From assembly GCA_026129865.1 (NCBI GenBank), contig JAHCHG010000003.1, positions 1 to 64,000 on the forward strand: a DNA stretch of 64,000 nucleotides, written 5' to 3'. This document shows, in pieces, positions 24,690 to 33,099 of this stretch. Source of the DNA: Pyrinomonadaceae bacterium (GTDB taxonomy: Bacteria; Acidobacteriota; Blastocatellia; Pyrinomonadales; Pyrinomonadaceae). The notes beneath the pieces were generated by a model. That model saw only the letters and a program-made list of their open reading frames with translations, made no database searches and had not been told where the DNA came from. Each line of letters starts with the position of its first letter. The first letter of the stretch is position 1. The position numbers and the translations under genes were made by a program.

Positions 24690-26573
24690 ATGTGCGGCAT
24701 TACCGGGTTTGTACAAAATAATAATAGATCAGCCGATCTTGAGATACTCGAGCGGATGAACCGTTGTATTGTGCACCGGGGTCCGGATGATGACGGGTTT
24801 TATCTGAAGGGCAATGCGGCGCTGGCTATGAGGCGGCTTTCTATTATTGATGTCGCGCATGGGAAACAGCCGATGTTTAGCGAGGACGGGTCGAAGGCGA
24901 TAGTTTACAACGGCGAGATCTATAATTTTCAGGAATTGAGGGCGGATCTGGAAAAGCTCGGCGACCGGTTTTTGACGAATTCGGATACTGAGGTAATCGT
25001 GCATCTTTACGACCGCTACGGCGCGGACTGCGTCGATCACATGCGCGGGATGTTTGCCTTTGCCATCTGGGACGAGCGCGAAAAGTCGCTTTTTCTGGCG
25101 CGCGACCGGGTCGGCAAAAAGCCTCTGCTCTATTCGCACCAGGCGAACGGCGATCTGATTTTCGGTTCGGAATTTACGGCGCTGCTTGCGCACCCGCAAG
25201 TCGGGCGCGAGGTTGATAATGAGGCGATCGACGCTTATCTTTCATTCCTATGCGTGCCCGCGCCGCTGACCGCTTTTAAGCAGATCCGAAAACTCGAGCC
25301 CGGGCATTGGATGCGCTGGAAGGACGGCGAGATAAAAACGCATCGATACTGGCTGCCGGATTTTTCGAAGAAGATAAAGATCTCGGAAGAAGAGGCGATA
25401 GAGGAAACCACGCGGATACTGAGGGAATCGACAAAGCTGCGGATGATATCGGAGGTTCCGCTGGGAGCGTTTCTTTCTGGCGGGGTCGATTCGTCGGCGG
25501 TCGTCGCGCTGATGGCTCAAGAGAGCTCGACGCCGGTGAAGACGTTTTCGATCGGGTTTGAGGAACAGGATTTCAGCGAACTGAAATATGCCAAGATCGT
25601 TGCGGATCATGTCGGCGCGGAATATAACGAATTTATTGTTAAGCCGGACGCGCTCGAGGTTTTGCCGGCGCTGGTCGAGCATTATGGCGAGCCTTATGCG
25701 GATTCGAGCGCAATTCCCACGTATTACGTTTCAAAGGAAACTCGTAAACATGTTACGGTTGCGCTGAACGGCGACGGCGGCGATGAATCGTTTGCGGGTT
25801 ATGAGCGATACGCGGCAATGAAGATCGCCGGGCTTTACAACCGCGTGCCTGAGTTTGCTCGGAAACATCTGGTTGAACGTCTGGTTGAAATGGTTCCGAC
25901 ATCGGAGCTGAAACGCAGCCGCGCGCGCGATGCTAAAAGGTTTTTTAAGGGCGCAGCGCTGCCGCGTTCCGAAAGATATTTTCGCTGGATGACGACGTTT
26001 GACCGAGCGGCTCGGGAAGAGCTTTTGACGGCGGAGTTTCGGGCTTTGCTGAAAGGGCACGAACCGATCGGGCATTTGGATAAATGGTTTGCAAACGGGA
26101 ACGGTTCGGGAACGCTGGATGCGGCGCTGCTGACGGATCAGATGACGTATCTGCCGAACGATCTGCTGGTAAAGGTAGATATTGCGTCGATGGCGAATTC
26201 TTTGGAGGCTCGGTCGCCGTTTTTGGATCATAATGTGATCGAATTTGCCGCTTCGCTGCCGGAAAATTTGAAGATGCGGCGGTTTGAAACGAAATCTCTG
26301 TTGAAAAAGGTCGCCGCGCGACTGGTCCCGCGCGAGGTCATTTACCGGCGAAAGATGGGTTTCGGCGTCCCGGTAGGAAACTGGTTCCGCGGTGAGATGA
26401 AGGAATTTGTCCGCGGGGTTTTGTTGTCGGAAAAGTCGCTTAACCGGGGAATCTTAAAGCCGGAAATTTTGCAAAGATATGTCGATGAGCATACCGCCGG
26501 GGAAAAGGATCATGCCTATCCGATATGGACTTTGCTGATGCTGGAGCTGTGGTTTCAGAGGTTCATTGATTAG
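24690..26573 (+). CDS. asnB: asparagine synthase (glutamine-hydrolysing), AsnB type
   Basis: 627 aa. The N-terminal amidotransferase (class II glutaminase) domain starts MCGITGF, so Cys2 becomes the nucleophile; RGPDDDG and LSIIDVAHGKQPM follow. The C-terminal synthetase domain has the PP-loop SGGVDSS at about 262-268 and a GDGGDESFAGYERY block. It ligates ammonia from glutamine to a carboxylate using ATP. In polysaccharide loci such proteins often amidate uronic acids rather than make free asparagine. The gene sits 11 bp after the GT25 gene, but its base composition changes abruptly to the GC-rich style of the surrounding chromosome. Confidence 0.93.
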   Translation: MCGITGFVQNNNRSADLEILERMNRCIVHRGPDDDGFYLKGNAALAMRRLSIIDVAHGKQPMFSEDGSKAIVYNGEIYNFQELRADLEKLGDRFLTNSDTEVIVHLYDRYGADCVDHMRGMFAFAIWDEREKSLFLARDRVGKKPLLYSHQANGDLIFGSEFTALLAHPQVGREVDNEAIDAYLSFLCVPAPLTAFKQIRKLEPGHWMRWKDGEIKTHRYWLPDFSKKIKISEEEAIEETTRILRESTKLRMISEVPLGAFLSGGVDSSAVVALMAQESSTPVKTFSIGFEEQDFSELKYAKIVADHVGAEYNEFIVKPDALEVLPALVEHYGEPYADSSAIPTYYVSKETRKHVTVALNGDGGDESFAGYERYAAMKIAGLYNRVPEFARKHLVERLVEMVPTSELKRSRARDAKRFFKGAALPRSERYFRWMTTFDRAAREELLTAEFRALLKGHEPIGHLDKWFANGNGSGTLDAALLTDQMTYLPNDLLVKVDIASMANSLEARSPFLDHNVIEFAASLPENLKMRRFETKSLLKKVAARLVPREVIYRRKMGFGVPVGNWFRGEMKEFVRGVLLSEKSLNRGILKPEILQRYVDEHTAGEKDHAYPIWTLLMLELWFQRFID

Positions 26574-26611
26574 GGTTTTTGCTGCGTTCTTCCTGCGGGC
26601 GGAGTTGGTTT

Positions 26612-26660
26612 TTACCGCAAAGAACGCAAAGGTTAGGACGCAAAGGGCGCTGAGGGGTTG
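26612..26660. repeat. CGCAAAG-type short repeat
   Basis: TTTACCGCAAAGAACGCAAAGGTTAGGACGCAAAGG-like stretch: three CGCAAAG units at 6-13 bp spacing. The same motif recurs at 7108-7146, 31128-31180 (complement) and 31229-31277. Confidence 0.6.
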
Positions 26661-26700
26661 AAACGCTGGTATTTGAATTTAACGGGGCGGTATCGTAAAA

Positions 26701-26824
26701 AATTCCCCTCCTGAGATTAGGAGGGGTGCCCGAGGGGCGGGGTGGTTGAGCGCGTTTAGGGTTCTTAAGTTTTAGCGGGAAGATCGAACCACCCCCAACC
26801 CCTCCTTATCCAAGGAGTTGAGTT
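26701..26824. repeat. R2 multi-hairpin repeat, solitary copy
   Basis: One copy of the R2 element, detailed at 34531-34651. The left hairpin (CCCCTCCT with AGGAGGGG), the GGGGTGGTT / AACCACCCC long-range stem and the right-hand CCTCCTTATCCAAGGAG hairpin are all present. The right end is slightly eroded (AGTTGAG instead of AGGGGAG). Confidence 0.85.
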
Positions 26825-26881
26825 TGGAGGTTTTATGCGCGGCGGTTTAAACGGTGCGGATGTTGAGAGTTGTGGAGTCGC

Positions 26882-27171
26882 GGCACGCTCCCTAGCGGTC
26901 GCGTTTCTGCCTTTGAAGAGGAGGGCTGAAACGCGCGCGCCAGCAAGCGTGCAAAAGGTTCGCTGTCAGCCGAGTTTGGGAATGCGGTGGGGTGGCACGC
27001 TCCCTTGCGGTCGCGTTTCTGCCTTTGAAATGGAGGGCTGAAACGCGCGCGCTAGCAAGCGTGCAAAGGGTGCGCGGTCAGCCGGGTAGAGCCTATCGAG
27101 GATGCTGATTTACGTCAGCCGGGTTTGGGAATGCGGAGGGGTGGCACGCTCCCTTGCGGTCGCGTTTCTGC
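26882..27171. repeat. R1 repeat cluster c
   Basis: About two and a half R1 modules in forward orientation, with right arms at 26882, 26993 and 27143 and left arms near 26925 and 27036 (here GGCTGAAACGCGCGCGC). The second apical part is lengthened by about 45 bp containing a duplicated GTCAGCCGGGT. Lies between asnB and the nucleotidyltransferase gene. Confidence 0.88.
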
Positions 27172-27237
27172 CTTTGATTTCCGCGATTTCCGCGTGTTCC
27201 GCGGGCAATAAAAATATTAGGATCTGATTAAATATTT

Positions 27238-27966
27238 ATGAAAGGTGTAGTTTTAGCGGGCGGGTTGGGTTCACGGCTCAAGCCTTTGACGAAGGTTACT
27301 AACAAGCATTTGCTGCCGGTTTATGATCAGCCGATGATCTATTATCCGATCAAGACGCTGATAAATGCCGGGATCGACGATATTATGATCGTTACCGGCG
27401 GAAATTCGGCGGGCGATTTTTTGAAGCTTTTGGGCAACGGTAAGGATTTCGGCTTAAAGCATGTCAATTACACTTACCAGGAAGGCGAAGGCGGCATTGC
27501 CGACGCGCTCAGCTTGGTCGAACATTTTGCGGACGACGAACCGGTCTGCGTTGTTCTGGGCGACAATATAATTGAAAACAACATCCGCGCGGCGGCGGAC
27601 GATTACAGAAAACAGGGCGGCGGCGCGAAGATACTTTTGAAAAAAGTGCACGATCCGCAGCGCTTCGGCGTGCCGGAGCTCGAAGGAGACCGCGTTTTAA
27701 GGATCGAAGAAAAGCCGTCGGAGCCGAAATCGGACTTCGCCGTTATCGGGATATATTTCTACGACAACACGGTCTTTGACATTATCAAAACGCTGAAACC
27801 TTCGGACCGCGGCGAGCTTGAGATCACCGATGTAAACAACCATTACATCGACCGCAACGAAATGACCTGGGCAGAACTAGACGGCTGGTGGACCGACGCG
27901 GGGACATTTGAAAGCCTGCTTCATGCGACGAATCTTGTGGCGAAGTCAGGGGCTAATAAGGTCTAG
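27238..27966 (+). CDS. sugar-1-phosphate nucleotidyltransferase, RmlA-like
   Basis: 242 aa. The nucleotide-binding start MKGVVLAGGLGSRLKPLTKV and KHLLPVYDQPMIYYPI are those of glucose-1-phosphate thymidylyltransferases; VVLGDNI near residue 104 carries the metal-binding Asp. At 242 aa it is of the short RmlA-like type (long RmlA proteins have about 290 residues and an allosteric C-terminus). It forms NDP-sugars, most likely dTDP-glucose, for the adjacent epimerase and GTs. The stop codon TAG lies within the first unit of a 9-bp repeat array. Confidence 0.9.
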   Translation: MKGVVLAGGLGSRLKPLTKVTNKHLLPVYDQPMIYYPIKTLINAGIDDIMIVTGGNSAGDFLKLLGNGKDFGLKHVNYTYQEGEGGIADALSLVEHFADDEPVCVVLGDNIIENNIRAAADDYRKQGGGAKILLKKVHDPQRFGVPELEGDRVLRIEEKPSEPKSDFAVIGIYFYDNTVFDIIKTLKPSDRGELEITDVNNHYIDRNEMTWAELDGWWTDAGTFESLLHATNLVAKSGANKV

Positions 27967-28046
27967 CGAGTCTCGTTAGTCTGGCGAGTCTAGCGAGTCT
28001 GGAGAGTCTGGCGAGTCTAGCGAGTCTGGCGAGTCTGGAGAGTCTG
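27961..28046. repeat. 9-bp repeat array 1 (GCGAGTCTA family)
   Basis: About nine units of a 9-bp sequence (TCTAGCGAG / TCTGGCGAG / TCTGGAGAG). The array begins at the last codons of the nucleotidyltransferase, whose final Val-stop is GTC TAG inside the first unit. Confidence 0.9.
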
Positions 28047-28133
28047 AAATTGTTTAAAAGCGGACGAACTTTTTAAGAATAGTTGAGCAACGGGAAGTTT
28101 CAATTTATCTCATAAAATTGGAGGTGCATGCTG

Positions 28134-28511
28134 ATGGCTACGATAAGGAGATTTGAGGATATTGGGGCATGGCAAAAGGCGCGAAAGCTTACATTTTCGG
28201 TTTACAAATTGACTAGGGAAGGTGAGTTTTCCCGAGATTTTGGACTTCGCGACCAAATTCGGAGGGCGAGCGTTTCGATTATGGCAAATATCGCTGAAGG
28301 ATTTGCGAGGAAGTCTGATCGAGACTTTGCGCATTTTCTAACGATTTCTCGGAGCTCCGCGGCTGAAGTTCAATCGCATCTTTATATCGCGAATGATCTA
28401 GATTATATCAGCAAACAAGACTTTCAGCTTTTGTATGACGAACTCGAGCAGCTTTCGAAAATGATCTTTTCACTAACAAATCATCTTCGAAAATCTATCG
28501 AAAAGCGCTAA
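28134..28511 (+). CDS. four-helix-bundle protein (S23/IVP family)
   Basis: About 125 aa. The sequence RRFEDIGAWQKARKLTFSVY, then FSRDFGLRDQIRRASVSIMANIAEGFAR, matches the four-helix-bundle family first found in 23S rRNA intervening sequences (TIGR02436 type). Members are common as free-standing genes in many phyla and their role is unknown. ATG 28134 is 9 nt from GGAGG (28120-28124), better spaced than the ATG at 28128. It interrupts the sugar-nucleotide genes on the same strand and looks like an insertion between them. Confidence 0.9.
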   Translation: MATIRRFEDIGAWQKARKLTFSVYKLTREGEFSRDFGLRDQIRRASVSIMANIAEGFARKSDRDFAHFLTISRSSAAEVQSHLYIANDLDYISKQDFQLLYDELEQLSKMIFSLTNHLRKSIEKR

Positions 28512-28590
28512 TCTTAGGTTGAAGGCAACATCGAATCGCGCCCAAATTAAACCTTAGATTGGATTGTATTTATAAGGAATTATTAGAAAA

Positions 28591-29184
28591 ATGAAACCAT
28601 TCGAATCAAAAGACCCGCAAGACTCGCAAGACTCGCTAGACCCGCAAGACTCGCAAGACTCGATAGACTCGCAAGACCCGCAAGACTCGCAAGACTCGAT
28701 AGACTCGCCAGACTTCATCCGAGCAAAGATCAATGACGTCGTCGTTTACCCGCTTCGCAAATTCGTTGACGAGCGCGGGTGGCTGGCGGAGTTGTTTCGC
28801 CATGATGAGCTGGACGAGCAATTCTATCCGGCGATGGCTTATATTTCTTTGACGGAGCCGGGCGTAACGCGCGGTCCGCATGAGCATGTCGATCAGGCTG
28901 ATCTTTTTTGTTTTCTCGGTCCGGGCAACTTTAAGCTAAGGCTGTGGGATAACCGCGAAGATTCTTCCACCTACCGGCATGTGATGACGATGTTCGTCGG
29001 CGAAGACAACCCGCAGGCGGTGATCATCCCGAAAGGCGTTGTTCATGCATATAAAAACGTCAGCGCGCTGCAGAAAGGAATGGTCATAAACTGCCCGAAC
29101 CGCCTGTTCATGGGCGAAGGGAAAAAAGAAGAGATAGACGAAATAAGACACGAAGACGATCCGGAGACCTTGTTTAAAGTCTAG
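28591..29184 (+). CDS. dTDP-4-dehydrorhamnose 3,5-epimerase-like protein with repeat-derived N-terminus
   Basis: 197 aa. Residues 50-190 are an RmlC-type cupin: VVYPLRKFVDERGWLAELFR, PGVTRGPHEHVDQADLFCFL (His pair) and IIPKGVVHAYKNVSA. It likely epimerises a dTDP-keto sugar for the locus. Residues about 8-41 are built of D-S/P-Q/I triplets encoded by in-frame 9-bp repeats (28611-28713), and no alternative start codon lies between the repeat and the cupin, so the extension is probably translated. The final KV-stop again reads GTC TAG at the edge of another 9-bp array. A ribosome binding site (AAGGAA) lies upstream of ATG 28591. Confidence 0.85.
   Translation: MKPFESKDPQDSQDSLDPQDSQDSIDSQDPQDSQDSIDSPDFIRAKINDVVVYPLRKFVDERGWLAELFRHDELDEQFYPAMAYISLTEPGVTRGPHEHVDQADLFCFLGPGNFKLRLWDNREDSSTYRHVMTMFVGEDNPQAVIIPKGVVHAYKNVSALQKGMVINCPNRLFMGEGKKEEIDEIRHEDDPETLFKV
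28611..28713. repeat. 9-bp repeat array 2, inside the epimerase coding sequence
   Basis: About 11 in-frame copies of GACTCGCAA-type units (also GACCCGCAA, GACTCGATA, GACTCGCCA), the reverse complement of array 1. Codon triplets read Asp-Ser/Pro-Gln/Ile/Leu. Confidence 0.92.
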
Positions 29185-29403
29185 CGAGTCGGGGGATAGT
29201 CTAGCGAGTCAGTTAGTCTAGCGAGTCTGACGAGTCAATTAGTCTAGCGAGTCAGTTAGTCTAGCGAGTCGGAAGATAGTCTAGCGAGTCTGGCGAGTCA
29301 ATTAGTCTAGCGAGTCCTAATACTTTGTTAAGCAAGACTCGCAAGACTCAACAGACTCGCCAGACTCGCAAGACTCAATAGACTCGCCAGACTCGCCAGA
29401 CTC
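29179..29403. repeat. 9-bp repeat array 3, inverted halves
   Basis: The left half (29179-29316) carries GTCTAGCGAGTC-type units with short variable joints. The right half (29333-29403) carries the complement, GACTCGCAAGACTCGCCA. The halves could fold into a large hairpin. The array starts at the epimerase stop codon and ends 6 bp before the next gene's ATG. Confidence 0.9.
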
Positions 29404-29409
29404 AAACCC

Positions 29410-30597
29410 ATGAAAATAATCCGAATAATCGCAAGGCTGAATGTTGGCGGACCGGCGCGGCATGTGGTTTGGCTGTCAAAGGAATTTCAGAACGAAGCAG
29501 ACCAGACCGTTTTGATCGCCGGGACGGTTCCGCCGGGCGAAGAGGACATGCGCTGGTTTGCTGAGGAAAACGGCGTTTCGCCCGTGTTTGTCGAATCTTT
29601 AAGCCGCGAACTTTCACCGAAAGACGCGGTTTCGCTGTGGAATATCCTAAAGATCATCTTTCGCGAAAAGCCCGATGTTATCCACACGCACACCGCCAAA
29701 GCCGGGACGATCGGTCGGGTAGCCGCGATTATCTATCGAACATTCAGCCGGCGGCGCATTTTTATCGTTCACACCTTTCACGGTCATATTTTTCATAACT
29801 ATTACGGCAGCGGAAAGACAAAGATCTTTCTTGCGATCGAACGCTTTCTTGCGCGTTTTGCTTCCGACCGCATCGTAGTCATCAGCGATCAGCAGTTTTC
29901 GGAAATACATGAAAAATTCGGTGTCGGGCGGCGCGAACAATTTCGTGTTATCCCGCTCGGTATCGATCTGGAAAAATTTGCGCCCGGAAACGCCGATGAG
30001 AACTTGCTCAGGGATCAATTAAAAACCGGCGAAGATGAGATGTTGATCGGATTTGTCGGACGGCTGACCGAGATAAAGAATCTGCCGATGCTGATGCGCG
30101 CGGCAGAGATCCTGAAAAATAATGTTCAAAATAGCCGCTTTGTCATTTGTGGCGACGGAAATGTGCGGACGCAGCTCGAAGATATGGCTCGTGAAAAAGA
30201 TCTGGACGGTTTTCTGGAATTTATCGGAAACCGCGAAGACATCGAAAATATCTACGCCGGGCTAGACATCGTGGCGCTGACGTCTTTGAACGAGGGAACA
30301 CCGCTTTCGCTGATCGAAGCAATGGCGGGCGGAAAGGCGGTCATCTCGACAGCGGTCGGCGGCGTGGTCGATCTGTTGGGAGAAATCGTGTCGGAGCATG
30401 ACGGGTTTCAGGTCCGTGTGCGCGGAGTTTCGGTTGAGTCGAAAGATTTTCAAGGATTCGCTGCCGGGTTGAGATTTCTCATTGAAAATTCGGAATTGCG
30501 GAAAGATCTCGGCAAATCAGGTTTGAGGTTTGTCCAGGAAAACTATTCAAAAGAAAGGCTTTTTCAGGACATCCGCGAATTGTATAAGACATCGTAA
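29410..30597 (+). CDS. family 4 glycosyltransferase (GT-B)
   Basis: 395 aa. N-terminal: MKIIRIIARLNVGGPARHVV, the usual GT4 glycine-rich opening, then PDVIHTHTAKAGTIGRVAA. C-terminal: VIPLGIDLEKF, IGFVGRLTEIKNLPMLM and the EX7E motif as EGTPLSLIEAMAGGKAVI. A standard retaining glycosyltransferase, probably adding a sugar to undecaprenol-linked intermediates; such genes are frequent at ends of O-antigen loci. GC-rich, so native to this chromosome rather than part of the AT-rich cassette. Confidence 0.92.
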   Translation: MKIIRIIARLNVGGPARHVVWLSKEFQNEADQTVLIAGTVPPGEEDMRWFAEENGVSPVFVESLSRELSPKDAVSLWNILKIIFREKPDVIHTHTAKAGTIGRVAAIIYRTFSRRRIFIVHTFHGHIFHNYYGSGKTKIFLAIERFLARFASDRIVVISDQQFSEIHEKFGVGRREQFRVIPLGIDLEKFAPGNADENLLRDQLKTGEDEMLIGFVGRLTEIKNLPMLMRAAEILKNNVQNSRFVICGDGNVRTQLEDMAREKDLDGFLEFIGNREDIENIYAGLDIVALTSLNEGTPLSLIEAMAGGKAVISTAVGGVVDLLGEIVSEHDGFQVRVRGVSVESKDFQGFAAGLRFLIENSELRKDLGKSGLRFVQENYSKERLFQDIRELYKTS

Positions 30598-30627
30598 AAC
30601 TCGGTAACCGCCCCTGGGTCTTTTGAA

Positions 30628-31456
30628 ACGGAGCGCAGAAACGCGCGCGCCAGCAAGCGTGCACACTCGGGGCAGAAACGCGCGCGCCAGCAAGCGTGCA
30701 CACTCGAGGGCAGAAACGCGCGCGCCAGCAAGCGTGCAGCAAGTCAAGGGCAGAAACGCGCGCGCCAGCAAGCGTGCAGGTAGTTCGCCGTCAGCGGAGT
30801 CCGACAATGCGTAGAGGTTGGCACGCTCCCTGGCGGTCGCGTTTCTGCCTTTGAAATGAGGGGCAGAAACGCGCGCGCAAGCAAGCGTGCGGAATGGTCG
30901 CTGTCGTAATAGTTCGAGAACGCGCACAGGTTGGCACGCTCCCTAGCGGTCGCGTTTCTGCCTCTGAAATGGAGGGCTGAAACGCGCGCGCAAGCAAGCG
31001 TGCGGAGTGTTCGCTGTCGAAATAGTCCGAGAATGCGCACATGTTGGCACGCTGCCTATCAAGCAAATTCCGGGAATGCGCACAGGTTGGCACGCTCCCT
31101 AGCGGTCGCGTTTCTGCCTTCGGGCGTCGCGCTTTTGCCTTTGCGCTCTTTGCGTCTTTTGCTTTGCGACCTTTGCGGTTAAGAAAGTATTTCTCCGATC
31201 TGACCCGATGCGCGGCGCGGACAAAGATTTTTACCGCAAAGGACGCAAAGGGCAGAACGCAAAGGTCGCCAAGGGGTAATTCGCTCTCAAATATTAATCT
31301 CTGCGAAGTTCGGCACGCTCCCTAGCGGTCGCGTTTCTGCCTTTGAAATGAGGGGCAGAAACGCGCGCGCAAGCAAGCGTGCAGGTAGTTCGCCGTCAGC
31401 GGAGTCCGACAATGCGTAGGGGTCGGCACGCTCCCTAGCGGTCGCGTTTCTGCCCT
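30628..31456. repeat. R1 repeat cluster d, with CGCAAAG repeats
   Basis: Four successive R1 left arms (about 30640, 30673, 30712 and 30750) precede a right arm at 30822, then further left/right modules to 31113 and one more at 31311-31456. Between them (31128-31180 and 31229-31277) are two oppositely oriented CGCAAAG repeat stretches. The cluster fills the whole 920-bp gap to the convergent S2P gene. Repeat-derived ORFs on both strands are not genes. Confidence 0.9.
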
Positions 31457-31518
31457 GAAGCGCGCTCGCTAATGCTTTCGTCGCTACTTTTTTTTGTGAG
31501 TTTCGCGGGCAAAAAAAA

Positions 31519-32544
31519 CTAAAGAACCTGGACCGGGAACGGGACGAACGAGAGCGCGAAGATCACTAAGGTCAAAAATGCGATGACAAGTCTTTTGCGA
31601 TCGAGCGGCGTGTTGTCGAGCGGTTCGGGGTGGCGGACGCGCATCATTACGAATAGCAGAACCGCGAAAAGAAGTCCGCTCGGGCTGCTGTAAAAGTACA
31701 TTCCTAAGATCGACAGAACGATCATCACGATAAATGCTATCCTGCCGGTCCAGAAATGTATTTTCTCGCCGAAAACCGAATAGACCGCATGCCCGCCGTC
31801 GAGCTGCCCGCTCGGTATCAAATTTAAGCTCGTTATCAGCAGACCGAGCCACGCCGCGGCGGAAAATGCATTAAACGCTGTAAATGTCGGGTCGATCCCC
31901 AAAAAATATCCAAGAATTCTTGTAAATAAAGGCTCGCTGAAATGCAGCCCCGCCTGAATCGAATCCGGGGAATGTGCGGCGGGTTTCGCGGTCAACAATC
32001 CCAATACCGCGATCGGGATCAACGCAATAAATCCGGCGATCGGTCCTGCAACGCCTATATCGAACGTCGCCCGCCGCGAAGGCATCGGCGAAACTATCTT
32101 GATAAACGCACCGAGCGTCCCCGCCGGACCGAGCAGCGGCGGCAGCGGAATAAAGAACGGCAAAGTAGCGTCTACGCCGTAAAGACGGCATGCGATATAG
32201 TGCCCGAACTCATGCGCCGTCAGAATAAAAAGCAAAGAGATCGAAAAAGTCAGACCATATTGGAGTACCGCCGGGTCGGAGAACATCGAAATGATCGACG
32301 CAATGATCAATGTCAGATAATGCGAAGGGAAGTTCGCGAGAAAATCGACGATTTCGGTTGTCGTCTGCGGATCGACACCGGGGAAAATTTCCAGCGGACC
32401 GAACGGCTGCAGGCTGCCGGCGACCGTTATCGTGCAGAACGCAAACAGAAACAGTGCCGCATGACGCAGCCATGTCCGCCACGTCGGTCGCATTGCCGTC
32501 CGGCGGTCGAAAAACTGTCTGGTAAGGGAATCGATGTCCTGCAT
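31519..32544 (-). CDS. site-2-protease-family zinc metalloprotease (M50)
   Basis: 341 aa, about seven membrane helices. Zinc site HEFGH at residues 111-115 and the second motif NLIPSGQLDGGHAVY with Asp249. The insert LPFFIPLPPLLGPAGTLGAFI after HExxH is typical of the EGY1-like / archaeal S2P branch, which cleaves membrane-embedded substrates. No PDZ domain. The N-terminal 25 residues are soluble. It lies 90 bp downstream of the HU gene, from which it is separated by a hairpin. Substrate unknown; a link to the ECF sigma operon 22 kb away would be speculation. Confidence 0.9.
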   Translation of the reverse strand: MQDIDSLTRQFFDRRTAMRPTWRTWLRHAALFLFAFCTITVAGSLQPFGPLEIFPGVDPQTTTEIVDFLANFPSHYLTLIIASIISMFSDPAVLQYGLTFSISLLFILTAHEFGHYIACRLYGVDATLPFFIPLPPLLGPAGTLGAFIKIVSPMPSRRATFDIGVAGPIAGFIALIPIAVLGLLTAKPAAHSPDSIQAGLHFSEPLFTRILGYFLGIDPTFTAFNAFSAAAWLGLLITSLNLIPSGQLDGGHAVYSVFGEKIHFWTGRIAFIVMIVLSILGMYFYSSPSGLLFAVLLFVMMRVRHPEPLDNTPLDRKRLVIAFLTLVIFALSFVPFPVQVL

Positions 32545-32564
32545 AAGTCTGTTCAGAGACGAAA

Positions 32565-32613
32565 AGATCGTAAATCGATGTAAATTATTAAATATACAAA
32601 CGATTTACGATCT
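32565..32613 (-). terminator. 13-bp stem hairpin between HU and S2P genes
   Basis: AGATCGTAAATCG (32565-32577) pairs with CGATTTACGATCT (32601-32613) around a 23-nt loop. On the minus strand it is followed by TTTTC, so it could terminate the HU transcript; it could also be an operator for the S2P gene. Confidence 0.55.
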
Positions 32614-32634
32614 ATGAAAATTGATGAGGGAATT

Positions 32635-32910
32635 TTATTTAATTGTTTTTGCCTGCAGATCCTTGCCCGGTTTGAAACGAATGGTCTTTCCGGCGGGAAT
32701 CGGAACTTCCTTGCCGGTTCGCGGGTTTCGCCCGATGCCGCGCTTTCGCGGTTTTACTACAAAAACTCCAAATCCGCGCAGTTCTATCCGTTTGCCTTTG
32801 GCGAGAGCGTCCTTCATAGCGTTAAAAAGAGCGTCAACCACCTGCTCTGCCTTTTGCTTCGGTACACCGGTCTGGTCTGCCACCTGATTCACGATGTCTA
32901 ACTTAATCAT
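32635..32910 (-). CDS. HU-family DNA-binding protein
   Basis: 91 aa from ATG 32910, which has GAGGA 9 nt upstream; a more distant in-frame ATG (32943) adds 11 unlike residues. Body: MIKLDIVNQVADQTGVPKQ, VVDALFNAMKDALAKGKRIE, GFGVFVVKPRKRGIGRNPRT (the flexible DNA-binding arm) and IRFKPGKDL. It forms dimers that bend DNA and compact the nucleoid. Driven by a strong promoter at 32978-33007. Confidence 0.96.
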   Translation of the reverse strand: MIKLDIVNQVADQTGVPKQKAEQVVDALFNAMKDALAKGKRIELRGFGVFVVKPRKRGIGRNPRTGKEVPIPAGKTIRFKPGKDLQAKTIK

Positions 32911-32977
32911 ATAATTTTCCTCTAAAGAATTAGTTGAAACCAAAAACTTGGGATGCGTGTTACCGTTGTGTAAATGA

Positions 32978-33007
32978 ATAATAGTGACCTAAGTCCACTT
33001 ATGTCAA
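32978..33007 (-). promoter_or_regulatory. strong sigma70 promoter of the HU gene
   Basis: On the minus strand TTGACA (33002-33007) and TATTAT (32978-32983) are separated by 18 bp, about 68 bp before the HU start codon. The -35 is a consensus hexamer. Confidence 0.8.
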
Positions 33008-33099
33008 GATTTTGCGGAAAATAATACGATAAATGGTCTGTTTTGCCAGTTTCATGGCACAAATCGGCTATCTGCAACGTGAAAATAGACTTATGCGTC

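Noticed and set aside
27961-28046. CRISPR-like array in the GCGAGTC repeats
   Set aside because: The unit is 9 bp with no unique spacers; it is a simple tandem repeat.
31942-32583. 213-codon plus-strand ORF
   Set aside because: Antisense to the site-2 protease; Arg-rich composition typical of a shadow frame.
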